A DNA stretch of 64,000 bases from an uncultured Eggerthellaceae bacterium (GTDB lineage Bacteria; Actinomycetota; Coriobacteriia; Coriobacteriales; Eggerthellaceae). Position numbers and translations under genes: made by a program. Under the pieces are notes generated by a model, which saw only the letters and a list, made by a program, of their open reading frames with translations, did not search any database and was not told the DNA's origin. The DNA lies in contig CAIFEB010000007.1 of assembly GCA_903789375.1 (NCBI GenBank), forward strand, positions 16,577 through 80,576, given 5' to 3'. Position 1 is the stretch's first letter. Each line of letters begins with the position of its first letter. Of the stretch, positions 38,918-47,687 are shown piece after piece.

Positions 38918-39970
38918 ATGGGATCGTGCAAACGCATCGCATATTCAGGGAAAACGCAGGTCATCGGGCAGGCGAACGTGTCACGTCGCGGCTTTCTGGG
39001 CGCGGCGGGGGCACTGTCCGCCGCGGCGCTGCTCACGCTCGGCGGCTGCGCGAACGGCTCGCAGACGAACGGGGCGTCGGGCTCGAACGGCTCGCTGCCG
39101 TCCATCGTCATCGGCACGCTTCCCACCGAGGACATTCTTCCGATGTGGGTGGCCGACAACGAAGGGCTGTTCGGCGCCGCAGGGCTTTCGGTTCAGATCA
39201 CCGAGTTCCAGTCGGCGACGGAGCTGATCGCCGGCGTGTCATCGGGCGACGTCAGCTTCGCTATGACCGACCCGATGGTGGCGGCCAGCATGTACGCGAG
39301 CGGCACCGACCTGTCGCTTGAATGGGTGACGCTCGGCACCACGCCCCAGCAGGGACGGTTCGGCATCATGGTGGGCCCCGACTCCAACGTGCAGAGCTTG
39401 AGCGAGCTTGCGGGCGTGCCCATCGGCGTGGGCACCAACACCGTGCTCGAGTACGTCATGGACGTGCTGATGGAGCGCGCGGGCGTGCCCGACAGCCAGA
39501 TCGTGGTGCAGGAGCTGCAGAAGTTGCCGGTGCGTTACCAGGCGATGGCGTCGGGCCAGGTCGCTGCGGCGGCGCTGCCCGGTTCGCTGCTCGCGCTGGG
39601 CGAGGCGTCCGGCGCGCGAACCATCGCCGACGACACGACGGGCGACAACATCTCGCAGTCCGTCATGATCGCGCGCACCGACTTCCTGGGCAAGAACGGC
39701 GGCACCGACGCCCTCGCCGCGCTCGAAGGCGTGTGGAACCAGGCCGCGACCGAGATCAACGACGACCCCGAGAAGTACCGCGCGCTGCTCGTCCAGAAGG
39801 CGAACCTTGCGGAATCGGTGGCGCAGACCTATCCCATCAGCCAGTATCCGCAGGTGGAGCGCCCGACGAGCGACATGGTCGAGCCGGTGCTCGAATGGAT
39901 GGCCGACAAGGGCTATCTGACGGTGGGACTCACGTACGACCAGGCCACGGGGAAGTTCGCCCGCGCGTAG
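38918..39970 (+). CDS. Tat-exported lipoprotein, nitrate/sulfonate/thiamine-type ABC substrate-binding protein
   Basis: 350 residues. The signal has both a twin-arginine motif (SRRGFLGAAG) and a lipobox (LTLGGC), so it is exported folded by Tat and lipidated. The rest is an NMT1/SsuA/TauA-like binding domain: IVIGTLPTEDILPMWVADNEGLF, ISxGDVSFAMTDPMVAASMY and the later PTSDMVEPVLEWMADKGYL. Ligand (aromatic sulfonate, nitrate, bicarbonate, pyrimidine and others in the family) cannot be told. It begins with GGAAGG upstream and heads a three-gene importer operon. Confidence 0.85.
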   Translation: MGSCKRIAYSGKTQVIGQANVSRRGFLGAAGALSAAALLTLGGCANGSQTNGASGSNGSLPSIVIGTLPTEDILPMWVADNEGLFGAAGLSVQITEFQSATELIAGVSSGDVSFAMTDPMVAASMYASGTDLSLEWVTLGTTPQQGRFGIMVGPDSNVQSLSELAGVPIGVGTNTVLEYVMDVLMERAGVPDSQIVVQELQKLPVRYQAMASGQVAAAALPGSLLALGEASGARTIADDTTGDNISQSVMIARTDFLGKNGGTDALAALEGVWNQAATEINDDPEKYRALLVQKANLAESVAQTYPISQYPQVERPTSDMVEPVLEWMADKGYLTVGLTYDQATGKFARA

Positions 39971-40038
39971 CGCCTGCGGCGCTGGACGGAGCGATCGCGC
40001 GTTTCGGTTTCCGCGCATTTCGAAGGAAGGAATCAAGC

Positions 40039-40830
40039 ATGGCCAACCCGCGCTCGGCCGCTCCGGACATCGCGTTTCGGGGCGTGGGGCTTTCCTATGA
40101 AGGCCCCGACGGTCCCATCGAAGCGCTTCACGATGTGACGTGGGATATCGCTCCCGGCGAGCCGGTCGCCGTCATCGGTCCTTCGGGGTGCGGCAAATCG
40201 ACGACGTTGCACCTGATCGCCGGCCTGATGCAGCCCACGGCGGGGACGGTCGAAGTGGGCGGGCGCCCCATCGGCAAGCCGCGCGCGGCCACGTCGTTCA
40301 TCCCGCAGGACCTGGGGCTGTTCCCGTGGAAGACAGTCTTCGCCAATGCCGCGCTGGGGCTGAAGCTGCGCGGCGTGCCGCGCGACGAGATGCGCGCCCG
40401 CACTGAGGCGGCTCTGCGCGAGGTGCAGCTCGAAGGCTTTGAGAAGGCGTTTCCGCGCGAGCTGTCGGGCGGCATGCGCCAGCGGCTTGCGCTCGCGCGC
40501 GCCATCGCCGTCGACATGGACCTGCTGCTTATGGACGAGCCGCTTTCGGCTATCGACGCGCTGCTGCGCGAAACGCTTCAACAGACGTTGCTCGAGCTGT
40601 GGCAGCGCAGCGGGCACACGCAGGTGCTCGTGACGCATTCGATCGAGGAGGCGGTGTTTCTGGGCCGCCGCATCTTCGTGATGAGCCCGCGTCCGGGCAC
40701 GCTCGTGCGCGTCATCGACAATCCGCACATGGGCGAGCCGGGTTTCCGCGACACGCACGACTACGACGAATGCTGCCGGGTGGTGCGCCGCGCCCTGGAG
40801 ACCGGCGCGCGCGAGGAGGCGGTCCGATGA
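40039..40830 (+). CDS. ABC transporter ATP-binding protein (SsuB/TauB/NrtD type)
   Basis: 263 residues: Walker A GPSGCGKST, IPQDLGLFPWKTV as Q-loop, LSGGMRQRLALARA signature, LLMDEPLSAIDA Walker B and VTHSIEEAVFLGRRI. The PWKT and EEAVFL strings are typical of the nitrate/sulfonate/taurine subfamily and fit the binding protein before it. AAGGAAGG precedes its ATG. Overlaps the permease start (ATGA). Confidence 0.92.
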   Translation: MANPRSAAPDIAFRGVGLSYEGPDGPIEALHDVTWDIAPGEPVAVIGPSGCGKSTTLHLIAGLMQPTAGTVEVGGRPIGKPRAATSFIPQDLGLFPWKTVFANAALGLKLRGVPRDEMRARTEAALREVQLEGFEKAFPRELSGGMRQRLALARAIAVDMDLLLMDEPLSAIDALLRETLQQTLLELWQRSGHTQVLVTHSIEEAVFLGRRIFVMSPRPGTLVRVIDNPHMGEPGFRDTHDYDECCRVVRRALETGAREEAVR

Positions 40831-41570
40831 AGCGCTCGCTCGTGTCGAAGGTCCTCTGCTACGTGTTCGCCGTCGCATTCATCCTGGTCGGATGGTGGGT
40901 GACGGCCCTCATCGTCAAATCTCCGGCGCTGCCGACGCCCGCGGCGACGCTTCCCGTGGTCGTGCAGTTCGCCGGCGCGCTTTGGCCGGCGTTCTGGCTC
41001 AGCACGTACCGCGTCGTGGTGTCGCTCGCCATCGGGACCGTGCTCGCGGTGCCCATCGCGCTCCTGTTCGCACGCTCGAAGCGGCTCGACGCGCTGTTCG
41101 GGCCGGTGCTGTACCTGATGTACCCCATTCCGAAGGTCGTGCTGCTGCCCATCCTGCTGGTGCTTTTGGGCCTGGCCGACGCGCCCAAGATCGCGCTCAT
41201 CGCCATCACCGTGTTCTTCCAGGTGCTCGTGGCGGTGCGCGACGCGGTCAAGGCCATCCCCGAAAGCCAAATCCTCTCCATCCGCGCGCTCGGCGCGGGT
41301 CGGTGGGGCGTGTACCGCCATGTGATCATCCCGGCGACGCTGCCGGCCGTGTTCACGTCGCTGCGCATCACGACGGGAACGGCCATCGCCGTGCTGTTCT
41401 TCGCCGAGGCCATCGCCGGATCGACCGGCATCGGCTACTTCATCATGCAGTCGTGGGCGATGGTGAACTACCCGCGCATGTTCGCCGGCATCATCGGCCT
41501 GGCGCTTCTGGGCGTCGTGCTGTACGCCATCTTCGACGCGGTCGAGCATCGCGTGACGCGCTGGCGGTAA
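40827..41570 (+). CDS. ABC transporter permease (SsuC/TauC type)
   Basis: 247 residues with about six membrane helices and the inner-membrane EAA motif (IRALGAGRWGVYRHVIIPATLPAVFTSLR), the surface that docks on the ATPase. Belongs with the preceding binding protein and ATPase as one importer; translation is coupled by the 4-base overlap. Confidence 0.92.
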   Translation: MKRSLVSKVLCYVFAVAFILVGWWVTALIVKSPALPTPAATLPVVVQFAGALWPAFWLSTYRVVVSLAIGTVLAVPIALLFARSKRLDALFGPVLYLMYPIPKVVLLPILLVLLGLADAPKIALIAITVFFQVLVAVRDAVKAIPESQILSIRALGAGRWGVYRHVIIPATLPAVFTSLRITTGTAIAVLFFAEAIAGSTGIGYFIMQSWAMVNYPRMFAGIIGLALLGVVLYAIFDAVEHRVTRWR

Positions 41571-41761
41571 GGGCGGAAGCCGGCGCGCACCAGCCTTGCG
41601 CGCAATCCATTCGCGCTGGCCGTTCGCGCAAGCCGTTATCTATGGAGCGGCGCGCGGCACTGCCGTGCGCTCCCGCGTCCCCGCTGTCGTTTGAGTCGGC
41701 TGCCGGCGACGTTTCGGAGCGCGTGCTTGCAGGCTGGATGGCGCCGTGGCGCGCTGCCGGC

Positions 41762-42304
41762 TCAGCGTTTGATGGAGGAATCGTAGATGAGGTGCAGCAG
41801 ACGCGTGGCGGATACGCCGTGCGGGTCCTCGAGCCATTCGGTGATAAGGAACAGCACGCCCGCGACTGTCTGCTCGAGCAGCAGTTCGCGCTCACCTGCG
41901 GGAATCTGCAGCGCCGGATCGCTCACGCGCCAGAGCGGCATGTCCTTCATCAAGCGCTTCAGTTCGGTTGTGAATCGCGCGTCGCCGTGGGGCCCCAAGA
42001 GCACCACGAGCTGCACGCGGTTTTTCCGGTACAGGTTGAGGAAGCGCCCCATGAGCGCCATGAGCTCGACTTTTCCCATGTTGGCGCGGCAGTACTGCGC
42101 GCAGTCGGCGACGCTGGCCAAAAGCTTGTCCTCGGCGGCGCGGCGCAGGTCGTAAATGTTGTCGAAGTGCAGGTAGAACGTGCCGCGGTTGTAGCCGGCC
42201 AGCTCGGTGAGCTCGCGCACGGAGATGCGCTCGATGTCTTTCTGCGCGTTCAGGCGCCAGAAGGCTTCGGCGAGGTCGTGCTTTGTCTGAGCGGTTGTGT
42301 CCAT
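41762..42304 (-). CDS. TetR-family regulator
   Basis: About 180 residues. N-terminal helix-turn-helix (IERISVRELTELAGYNRGTFYLHFDNIYDL) with the family's usual F/Y-HF ending; the ligand-binding half is helical and has no recognised subclass. No ribosome site is clear at either ATG (42304 or 42313); a TACAAT overlaps the earlier ATG, so a leaderless start at 42304 is plausible. Convergent with the ABC importer, which it might control; that is inference only. Confidence 0.8.
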   Translation of the reverse strand: MDTTAQTKHDLAEAFWRLNAQKDIERISVRELTELAGYNRGTFYLHFDNIYDLRRAAEDKLLASVADCAQYCRANMGKVELMALMGRFLNLYRKNRVQLVVLLGPHGDARFTTELKRLMKDMPLWRVSDPALQIPAGERELLLEQTVAGVLFLITEWLEDPHGVSATRLLHLIYDSSIKR

Positions 42305-42471
42305 GCCGTGCATTGTAGCGTACGTGCCCGCGAGCGGCGCGACGGCGTTTCGCACGGTGCGGCGCGGCGGCTGCCGGAAGGCTGGGGATCTGCGCACGTC
42401 CGATGGGGTGGGGAATAGGGTAACCATGCCCGTCGGCTGTGCGGAAGACGCGCGTCGGATGCGCGGGTTTG

Positions 42472-43107
42472 CTAGCGCGCGCTGTTGCGCGGGAGCGACT
42501 TCAGCAGCGCCCAGGCGCGCTGCTTGTCGCGCGGCGTTCCCATGAGCGCGGACAGGTTGCGGAAGACGACGGCGTCGCGGCCGAACAGGCGGTTGGCGGC
42601 GTCGCGCGCGAGCTCGGCGTGGTAGGCGGCTTCAAGCTGGCGAGCCGCCGCGTCGTCGCACACGATGAGGAACAGCGGGTCGAGTCCCTCGATCAGAAGA
42701 AAGAGCGCCTGCGGGTCGCCAAGGCGGGGAACGTCGGCGGCATCGGCTGCGGCAGCGCCGACCCCTTCCGCTTCAGCATCGGTTGCGCCGGCAGTGCCGC
42801 GTTCCGCTTCGGCTTTTCCGTTCGCCTCGGCACCGGGTTCTCCTTCGGCCTCGCTGGCCGCCATTGCCTCTGCTTCGTTTTCGGCAGGCTTCGTCGCTGG
42901 GCTCAGCGTGACGAACGTGCAGGCGCCCTCGCCGTAGCCGAATGCCGCGACGGATTTGATGATGGCCGTGTGCGCGGCGCCGCCGAGCGGCGCATCGCTT
43001 ACCACCGCGGCGAGCCCGGACGGGTTGCCCGCCAGATATGGCGCGAACAATTCCCAGGTCTCCTCCAGGCCAGCGGTATACATGTTACTTTGTATGGAAA
43101 AATTCAC
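42472..43107 (-). CDS. Unknown protein with internal Ala/Glu-rich insert
   Basis: I do not recognise this 211-residue protein. It starts at GTG 43107 with AAGAGG upstream. Residues 1-75 and 140-211 look like one folded domain (MYTAGLEETWELFAPYLAG, ALFLLIEGLDPLFLIVCDD, GRDAVVFRNLSALMG). They are split by a roughly 60-residue Ala/Glu/Gly low-complexity insert. No signal peptide or membrane helix. Divergent from the small gene and nikR, so it may be controlled with the nickel genes. Confidence 0.65.
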   Translation of the reverse strand: MNFSIQSNMYTAGLEETWELFAPYLAGNPSGLAAVVSDAPLGGAAHTAIIKSVAAFGYGEGACTFVTLSPATKPAENEAEAMAASEAEGEPGAEANGKAEAERGTAGATDAEAEGVGAAAADAADVPRLGDPQALFLLIEGLDPLFLIVCDDAAARQLEAAYHAELARDAANRLFGRDAVVFRNLSALMGTPRDKQRAWALLKSLPRNSAR

Positions 43108-43236
43108 ACGAACCTCTTGCGATGCCGGATGGGTCAGCCTATAAATACATGTGGATATGATACCAGCTTGCCGCAGATGAGCGGCCTCATGCAAGGTCGC
43201 ACTCCTGGGGCTTACCGCGAAGGGAAGGACGCTCAT

Positions 43237-43491
43237 ATGTGCACCAACGGCGTTAACACGGGTCAGTTCGAGCAGATGATCGACATGATCGACGACCATA
43301 TCAAGACGGAGCGTCGCTGGACGCACAACCTGGGCCACATGGCGGGCGACGCCGGGTTCCCCACCGTCAGCGAGAAGCTGCACCAGGCCATGGCGCAGCT
43401 CGACGACGTGCGCGCGCTGCTCGCGGACACCAAGGACGCGCTCGAGGACGACGCCGAGGCTGCCGCCAACGTGTCCGTCAAACTGGTGTAG
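43237..43491 (+). CDS. Small unknown helical protein upstream of nikR
   Basis: 84 residues, Asp/Glu/His-rich and largely helical (QFEQMIDMIDDHIKTERRW, SEKLHQAMAQLDDVRALLADTKDALED). No known motif, no cysteines beyond the single C2. GAAGGGAAGGA lies upstream of the ATG. It ends 5 bases before nikR, so it is its operon partner. The His and Met content might suit nickel or metal handling, but that is a guess. Confidence 0.75.
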   Translation: MCTNGVNTGQFEQMIDMIDDHIKTERRWTHNLGHMAGDAGFPTVSEKLHQAMAQLDDVRALLADTKDALEDDAEAAANVSVKLV

Positions 43492-43496
43492 GGCGC

Positions 43497-43919
43497 ATGG
43501 CGAGCGATCTGGTTCGTTTCTCGGTCGCGATGCCCGAGGACCTGCTGATGGACTTCGACGCGTACGTGGCGCGTCGGGGTCTGGCCCGCAACCGCAGCGA
43601 AGTCGTCCGCGACCTGGTGCGCGATGCGCTGGTCAAAGACGAATGCGCGCTGCCGGGAGCCGAGGTCATGGGCACGCTGACCATCGTGTTCAACCACCAT
43701 GCGAGCGACATCCAGGAGAAGCTGAACGCGATTCAGCACGACCATTACGCCAACATCATCTCGTCCACGCACGTGCACCTCGACCAGGACAACTGCCTTG
43801 AGGTCATCATCATGCGCGGCGAGGGCGTGGCGGTCCAGAAGATCGCCGACAAGATCCTGGGCACGAAGGGCGTCAAGAACGGCGGCGTCGTCGTGACGGC
43901 GGTCGATCCCCGGGTATAG
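43497..43919 (+). CDS. nikR: Nickel-responsive regulator NikR
   Basis: 140-residue ribbon-helix-helix repressor with a C-terminal ACT-like domain. The N-terminus (LVRFSVAMPEDLLMDFDAYV, NRSEVVRDLVRDAL) is the DNA-binding ribbon-helix-helix. The nickel ligand set seen in E. coli NikR is conserved with the same spacing: H81, H92, H94 and C100 (HVH and a Cys six residues later). It represses nickel uptake when nickel is plentiful. No nik transporter genes are in the window; hypE is nearby. A terminator hairpin follows. Confidence 0.95.
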   Translation: MASDLVRFSVAMPEDLLMDFDAYVARRGLARNRSEVVRDLVRDALVKDECALPGAEVMGTLTIVFNHHASDIQEKLNAIQHDHYANIISSTHVHLDQDNCLEVIIMRGEGVAVQKIADKILGTKGVKNGGVVVTAVDPRV

Positions 43920-43925
43920 GAATAA

Positions 43926-43972
43926 GAACGCGGCTGCGAGCAGGGCTTCGGGCCTCGCGCGCAGCCGCGTTC
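43926..43972 (+). terminator. Terminator after nikR
   Basis: About 13-bp stem (AACGCGGCTGCG at 43927-43938 with 43960-43971) and an inner pairing GGGCTT/GGGCCT in the loop; ends TTCGCG. Confidence 0.75.
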
Positions 43973-44010
43973 GCGTCTCAGTCACGCGTCGGCGCAGGCG
44001 AGGCGCGCCT

Positions 44011-44090
44011 GCGGCATGCGGCGCTCGGGCATGGAGCGCATCGCTCGGGTGCGGCGTGCGACGATCGGGCGCGGCACACGGCGCTCGGGT
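44011..44090. repeat. Four 20-bp tandem units upstream of hypE
   Basis: Exactly 20-bp units at 44011-44030, 44031-44050, 44051-44070 and 44071-44090, each ending CGCTCGGG or CGATCGGG followed by C or T. They sit 70 bases before the hypE start. Confidence 0.7.
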
Positions 44091-44160
44091 ACAGCTCGTG
44101 CCGTGCTGCGCCACGTGTTCACATCGACAATCAACGGATTTTCACAGCGAAGGGAAGAGT

Positions 44161-45183
44161 ATGGATACCGAGGTCATGCTGGGTCACGGAAGCGGTGGCA
44201 CCATGATGAAGCGCATCATCGACGAGGTCTTCTTCGCCGCCTATGCGGGCGAGGAGCTTCTGCGCGGCGACGACGCGGCGGTGCTGCCGGCGCCGAAGCC
44301 GGGCGAGCGTCTGGCGTATTCCACCGACAGCTTCGTCGTCACGCCGCATTTCTTTCCCGGCGGCGACATCGGCAAACTGGCCGTGTGCGGCACGGTCAAC
44401 GACGTTGCCACGTCCGGCGCCGTCCCCCAGTATCTGAGCTGCGGTTTCGTGTTGGAAGAGGGCTACCCGATCGAGGACCTCAAGCGCATCTGCCATACCA
44501 TGGCCGAAACCGCCGCGGAAGCGGGCGTGCATCTGGTCACGGGCGACACCAAGGTCGTCAACCGCGGGCACGGCGACGGCGTCTTCATCAACACGAGCGG
44601 CATCGGGTTCGTGCCCGAAGGCGTGGACCTATCGGGAGCGTACTGCAAGCCGGGCGACAAGGTGCTGGTCAGCGGCACGCTGGGCGACCACGGCATCACC
44701 ATCATGAGCTGCCGCGAGGAGCTGTCGTTCACCGCCGACGTGGAAAGCGACGCCGCGCCGCTCAACCACCTGATCGCGTCCGTCATCGCGGCCGCTCCGG
44801 GTGTGCGGTGCTTCCGCGACCCCACGCGCGGCGGCCTGGCCTCGACGCTCAATGAGCTTGCATCGCAGTCGCAGGTCGACATGGTCATCGACGAGGACGC
44901 GGTGCCGGTGAAGGACACCGTGCGCGGCGCGTGCGAGATGCTCGGCTACGACGTCATGCAGGTGGCCAACGAGGGCAAGATGGTGTGCGTTGTGCCCGCT
45001 GACCAGGCCAATGCGGCCCTCGCCGCCATGAAGGCTGACCCGCACGGCGCTGACGCGGCCATCATCGGCGACGTGGCGGAGATGCAGCCCGACCGCGGCA
45101 GCAAGGTGTTTCTGAAGAACGCGTTCGGCGGCCGCCGCATTCTCGATATGCTCGTGGGCGAGCAGCTTCCGCGCATCTGCTAG
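44161..45183 (+). CDS. hypE: Hydrogenase maturation protein HypE (carbamoyl dehydratase)
   Basis: HypE takes the carbamoyl group from HypF on its C-terminal cysteine and dehydrates it to the thiocyanate that gives the CN ligands of [NiFe]-hydrogenase. The 340-residue protein has GHGSGGTMM, GDDAAV and the PurM-like ATP-binding core and ends in the essential PRIC with C340. GAAGGGAAGAGT gives a ribosome site for ATG 44161. The other hyp genes are not in the window; hypE stands apart with nikR upstream, tying it to nickel metabolism. Confidence 0.95.
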   Translation: MDTEVMLGHGSGGTMMKRIIDEVFFAAYAGEELLRGDDAAVLPAPKPGERLAYSTDSFVVTPHFFPGGDIGKLAVCGTVNDVATSGAVPQYLSCGFVLEEGYPIEDLKRICHTMAETAAEAGVHLVTGDTKVVNRGHGDGVFINTSGIGFVPEGVDLSGAYCKPGDKVLVSGTLGDHGITIMSCREELSFTADVESDAAPLNHLIASVIAAAPGVRCFRDPTRGGLASTLNELASQSQVDMVIDEDAVPVKDTVRGACEMLGYDVMQVANEGKMVCVVPADQANAALAAMKADPHGADAAIIGDVAEMQPDRGSKVFLKNAFGGRRILDMLVGEQLPRIC

Positions 45184-45244
45184 AGCGGGGCGGGTTGGTG
45201 CGCCTGCCCGTGCGGCATGCGCACCTTGTTTGCGATTGGGTGGC

Positions 45245-45287
45245 AATTCAAACCGCTGTCTAAAAAATCGGCGCGGCGGGTTGAATT
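45245..45287. other. Inverted repeat between hypE and the ferredoxin gene
   Basis: AATTCAAACCGC (45245-45256) pairs with 45276-45287 at 11 of 12 positions. No T-run, so it is either a weak terminator or an operator/leader structure. Confidence 0.5.
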
Positions 45288-45372
45288 CAAAACGCATCAT
45301 GGTATCTTGCGCACAGAGAGTTGGAGGATTTGGCCTTTAAGCGAAGGCTTAAACAGACGAAAAGGAGCACTC

Positions 45373-45561
45373 ATGTCTCGTCCTATCATCAACACCGACG
45401 ATTGCATCGGCTGCGGCATCTGCGTTGATGCGTGCCCGCAGGAAGTTCTGGAAGTTCCCAACGGCGTGGCCGAGGTCGTCAACGAGGATTCGTGCATCGC
45501 GTGCGGCGAGTGCCTGGAGGAATGCCCGATGGGCGCCATCACGGAGATTTCCGAGGACTAA
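45373..45561 (+). CDS. 2[4Fe-4S] ferredoxin
   Basis: 62 residues, the size and layout of clostridial-type ferredoxins: CIGCGICVDACP and CIACGECLEECP, each for one [4Fe-4S] cluster. Low-potential electron carrier in the cytoplasm. AAAGGAG lies upstream of the ATG. Stands alone, with its own terminator. Confidence 0.95.
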   Translation: MSRPIINTDDCIGCGICVDACPQEVLEVPNGVAEVVNEDSCIACGECLEECPMGAITEISED

Positions 45562-45663
45562 CGCGCAGGGTGGGCGGACGCGCGCATCGCACGGGATACA
45601 GACGAGCCCGTACGATGACGAAGCGTTCGAGCTGAGAGGGCTTTCGCAACCCTGATGGTGTAT

Positions 45664-45697
45664 GGGCTGGAGACGATGGTCTCCAGCCCGTTTTTTG
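45664..45697 (+). terminator. Terminator after the ferredoxin gene
   Basis: Perfect 11-bp stem GGGCTGGAGAC with a GATG loop, followed by GTTTTTT. Confidence 0.95.
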
Positions 45698-45880
45698 TGC
45701 CCGGGCGAGGGCTTTGCCGTACCTTTCCGACCCAAGGAGTGGGCGGTGCGGATTCTCGCGTTTACGTGGGACATTTGCATGCGCGGCGGAAATGCAACGT
45801 TTAGCGAATGTGAGTGTCATACTGGGGTCCGCAGGTCTTCGTTGTGATATCGCCAGAAGTCTTCGATGCAAAGGGGGAGC

Positions 45881-47362
45881 ATGGAGGGGCAAGAGGATTC
45901 GATTTCGCCAATCACACGTCAGTGGCCTTGGCTTCGGTATGCAAGCTTGAGCTTCTACAGCGCTTGGATTCTGCTGACCATGGGAGTAAATACGGGAATC
46001 GCCACACCTCCCCTTGGGGCAGAGTGGCTATCGAAAAATCTTCTGTATCTGTCCTCCGGAATTCCCCTCATCATTACGCTCATCGGATGCACCGCGTTTC
46101 ATGAAAGTGTCCGAAATCGAATCGAGAGGGGGGTATTGACGCCTTTGATGGGCGGTGTTGCATCCGTTTGCACGCTCGTTCTTCTCGCTTGCTCTGAGTA
46201 TTTGCCTCTTGCCTGGTATGTTGTGCTTGCCGTGGGAACGGGCGTAGGCACTGCATTCGTGTGTCTGGGGGTGGGGACGCTCTACAGCACGCTTGCTGGT
46301 AACAAAATTTTTTACACCGTCTTCTTCGCTGCGGCGCTCGCGAATCTGCTCTATTTCATGTGCGTTGCAGTATCACGACCACTTGGCGTAGTGCTTGTGT
46401 CCCTTCTTCCATTAGCTGCCGCTACGACGTCCTCTTTGCGGGGAGACGATGCGGGCCAAATCGATGATGACGACCTTATTCCGGTGAATGCACTACCCAA
46501 GAGATTTTTTGCTCGATGTATATCCGTCGTCTCGCTGTTTTCTCTTGCTATCGGCGTTGTAGTCGGTGTCTCGCCATCCAGCGGCGCGATAGTGCATTTA
46601 GCTGACGTTGAATGCGACGGAGTGTTTGCAAGCTTCGCGCTGACACTGGTTCTCATGGGTTGCATGTGCCTGGTCGCCTCGAAGCGCGAGATTGATTTCA
46701 GTGCATACTACTATCCAATCATGGTCGTGGCGTGCCTGGCTGCTCTTGTGGCTTCGCTGTTCGGGTCTATGTGGCCAGAGGCGTCGCTCATCGTAGTGAC
46801 TACTTCCTACAACATGTTTACTCTTGCGCTGTGGTGCATCTTTACGAACGTCGCTCATGGAACAGCCTATAACCCGGTGTATGTATTCGGATGGGGACGT
46901 GGCGGCTCGGCGTTTGGATCTACGCTTGGTCGGGCGGCAGCGGTTCTGATTAGCCTGTATATTCCGACCGCTCAGCCGATTCAGGAGATAATCGGTGCAG
47001 TTTTAGTTATAGGCGCGATTGTTGCACTGCTCTTTGTGCTCAATGAAAGCACTTTGAACGAAGCTCTTCGGAAAACTGAGCAGGTTAATGAGCCTGATGA
47101 TTCCTCTTGTCAGCGCAGCAATAAACTGCCTTCATGGAAAGACGCGTGTGTGGGTGTGGGACGACATTTCGGACTTACGAATAGGGAAACCGAAGTACTC
47201 GAGCTTCTGTCGCGCGGGCGGACGACATCGTATATCGCCGACAGTTTGGGCATCGCGTACAACACCGCGAAAGGGCACGTTCGAAATCTATATGCCAAAT
47301 GCGACGTGCATTCGCGCGAGGAAGTTATCGACCTTGTAGAACGAGAACGACAAAGCAATTAA
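45881..47362 (+). CDS. Membrane-bound LuxR-family regulator with 12 helices
   Basis: 493 residues: about 12 hydrophobic helices (20-410) followed by a LuxR-type helix-turn-helix (about 425-488: FGLTNRETEVLELLSRGRTTSYIADSL). Regulators of this shape are abundant in Eggerthella and relatives and are found beside molybdenum enzyme clusters, where they are thought to sense the substrate or its transport. Start at ATG 45881 after AAGGGGGA; the ATG at 45866 is possible. Base composition is clearly lower in GC than upstream sequence. It precedes the molybdopterin operon in the same direction, separated by 325 bases. Confidence 0.88.
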   Translation: MEGQEDSISPITRQWPWLRYASLSFYSAWILLTMGVNTGIATPPLGAEWLSKNLLYLSSGIPLIITLIGCTAFHESVRNRIERGVLTPLMGGVASVCTLVLLACSEYLPLAWYVVLAVGTGVGTAFVCLGVGTLYSTLAGNKIFYTVFFAAALANLLYFMCVAVSRPLGVVLVSLLPLAAATTSSLRGDDAGQIDDDDLIPVNALPKRFFARCISVVSLFSLAIGVVVGVSPSSGAIVHLADVECDGVFASFALTLVLMGCMCLVASKREIDFSAYYYPIMVVACLAALVASLFGSMWPEASLIVVTTSYNMFTLALWCIFTNVAHGTAYNPVYVFGWGRGGSAFGSTLGRAAAVLISLYIPTAQPIQEIIGAVLVIGAIVALLFVLNESTLNEALRKTEQVNEPDDSSCQRSNKLPSWKDACVGVGRHFGLTNRETEVLELLSRGRTTSYIADSLGIAYNTAKGHVRNLYAKCDVHSREEVIDLVERERQSN

Positions 47363-47687
47363 ACGCTCGACAGGTAAAACTATCCACATTACTCGCTTGC
47401 AGTCGATAGCCATTTATTCGCACGAGTTCATGGGCAGTGAAGGTTGGTCGTTGCGTGAGGGTTCTAGTCCTCACAACTCCCCAGTTCAAAGGCTACCAAC
47501 CAGAAAAGGGTTGGTCTCGCATCGTTGCTATCAGACCCAAAACTGAGCGTGTCTGCTCCCCTCATTCAATCCTTTTCGGAGCTTTGAGCGGGTGGTGCGC
47601 CTCGGTACGCTCCTCTCGTCAATCGTCTCGAAAGGGGGCGCGCGGCACTTGGCCGCGCTGCGCGAGACGGCACCGAGAGGAGAGGAT
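47363..47687. other. Leader region of the molybdopterin operon
   Basis: No gene. It contains nested inverted repeats: outer GGTTGGT (47442-47448) with ACCAACC (47495-47501), and inner GTGAGG (47455-47460) with CCTCAC (47469-47474). They could form a structured RNA or bind the LuxR-type regulator. Confidence 0.55.

Noticed and set aside
43108..43236. NikR operator of the GTATGA-N16-TCATAC type
   Set aside because: ATATGATA and ATACATG elements exist but no properly spaced inverted pair.
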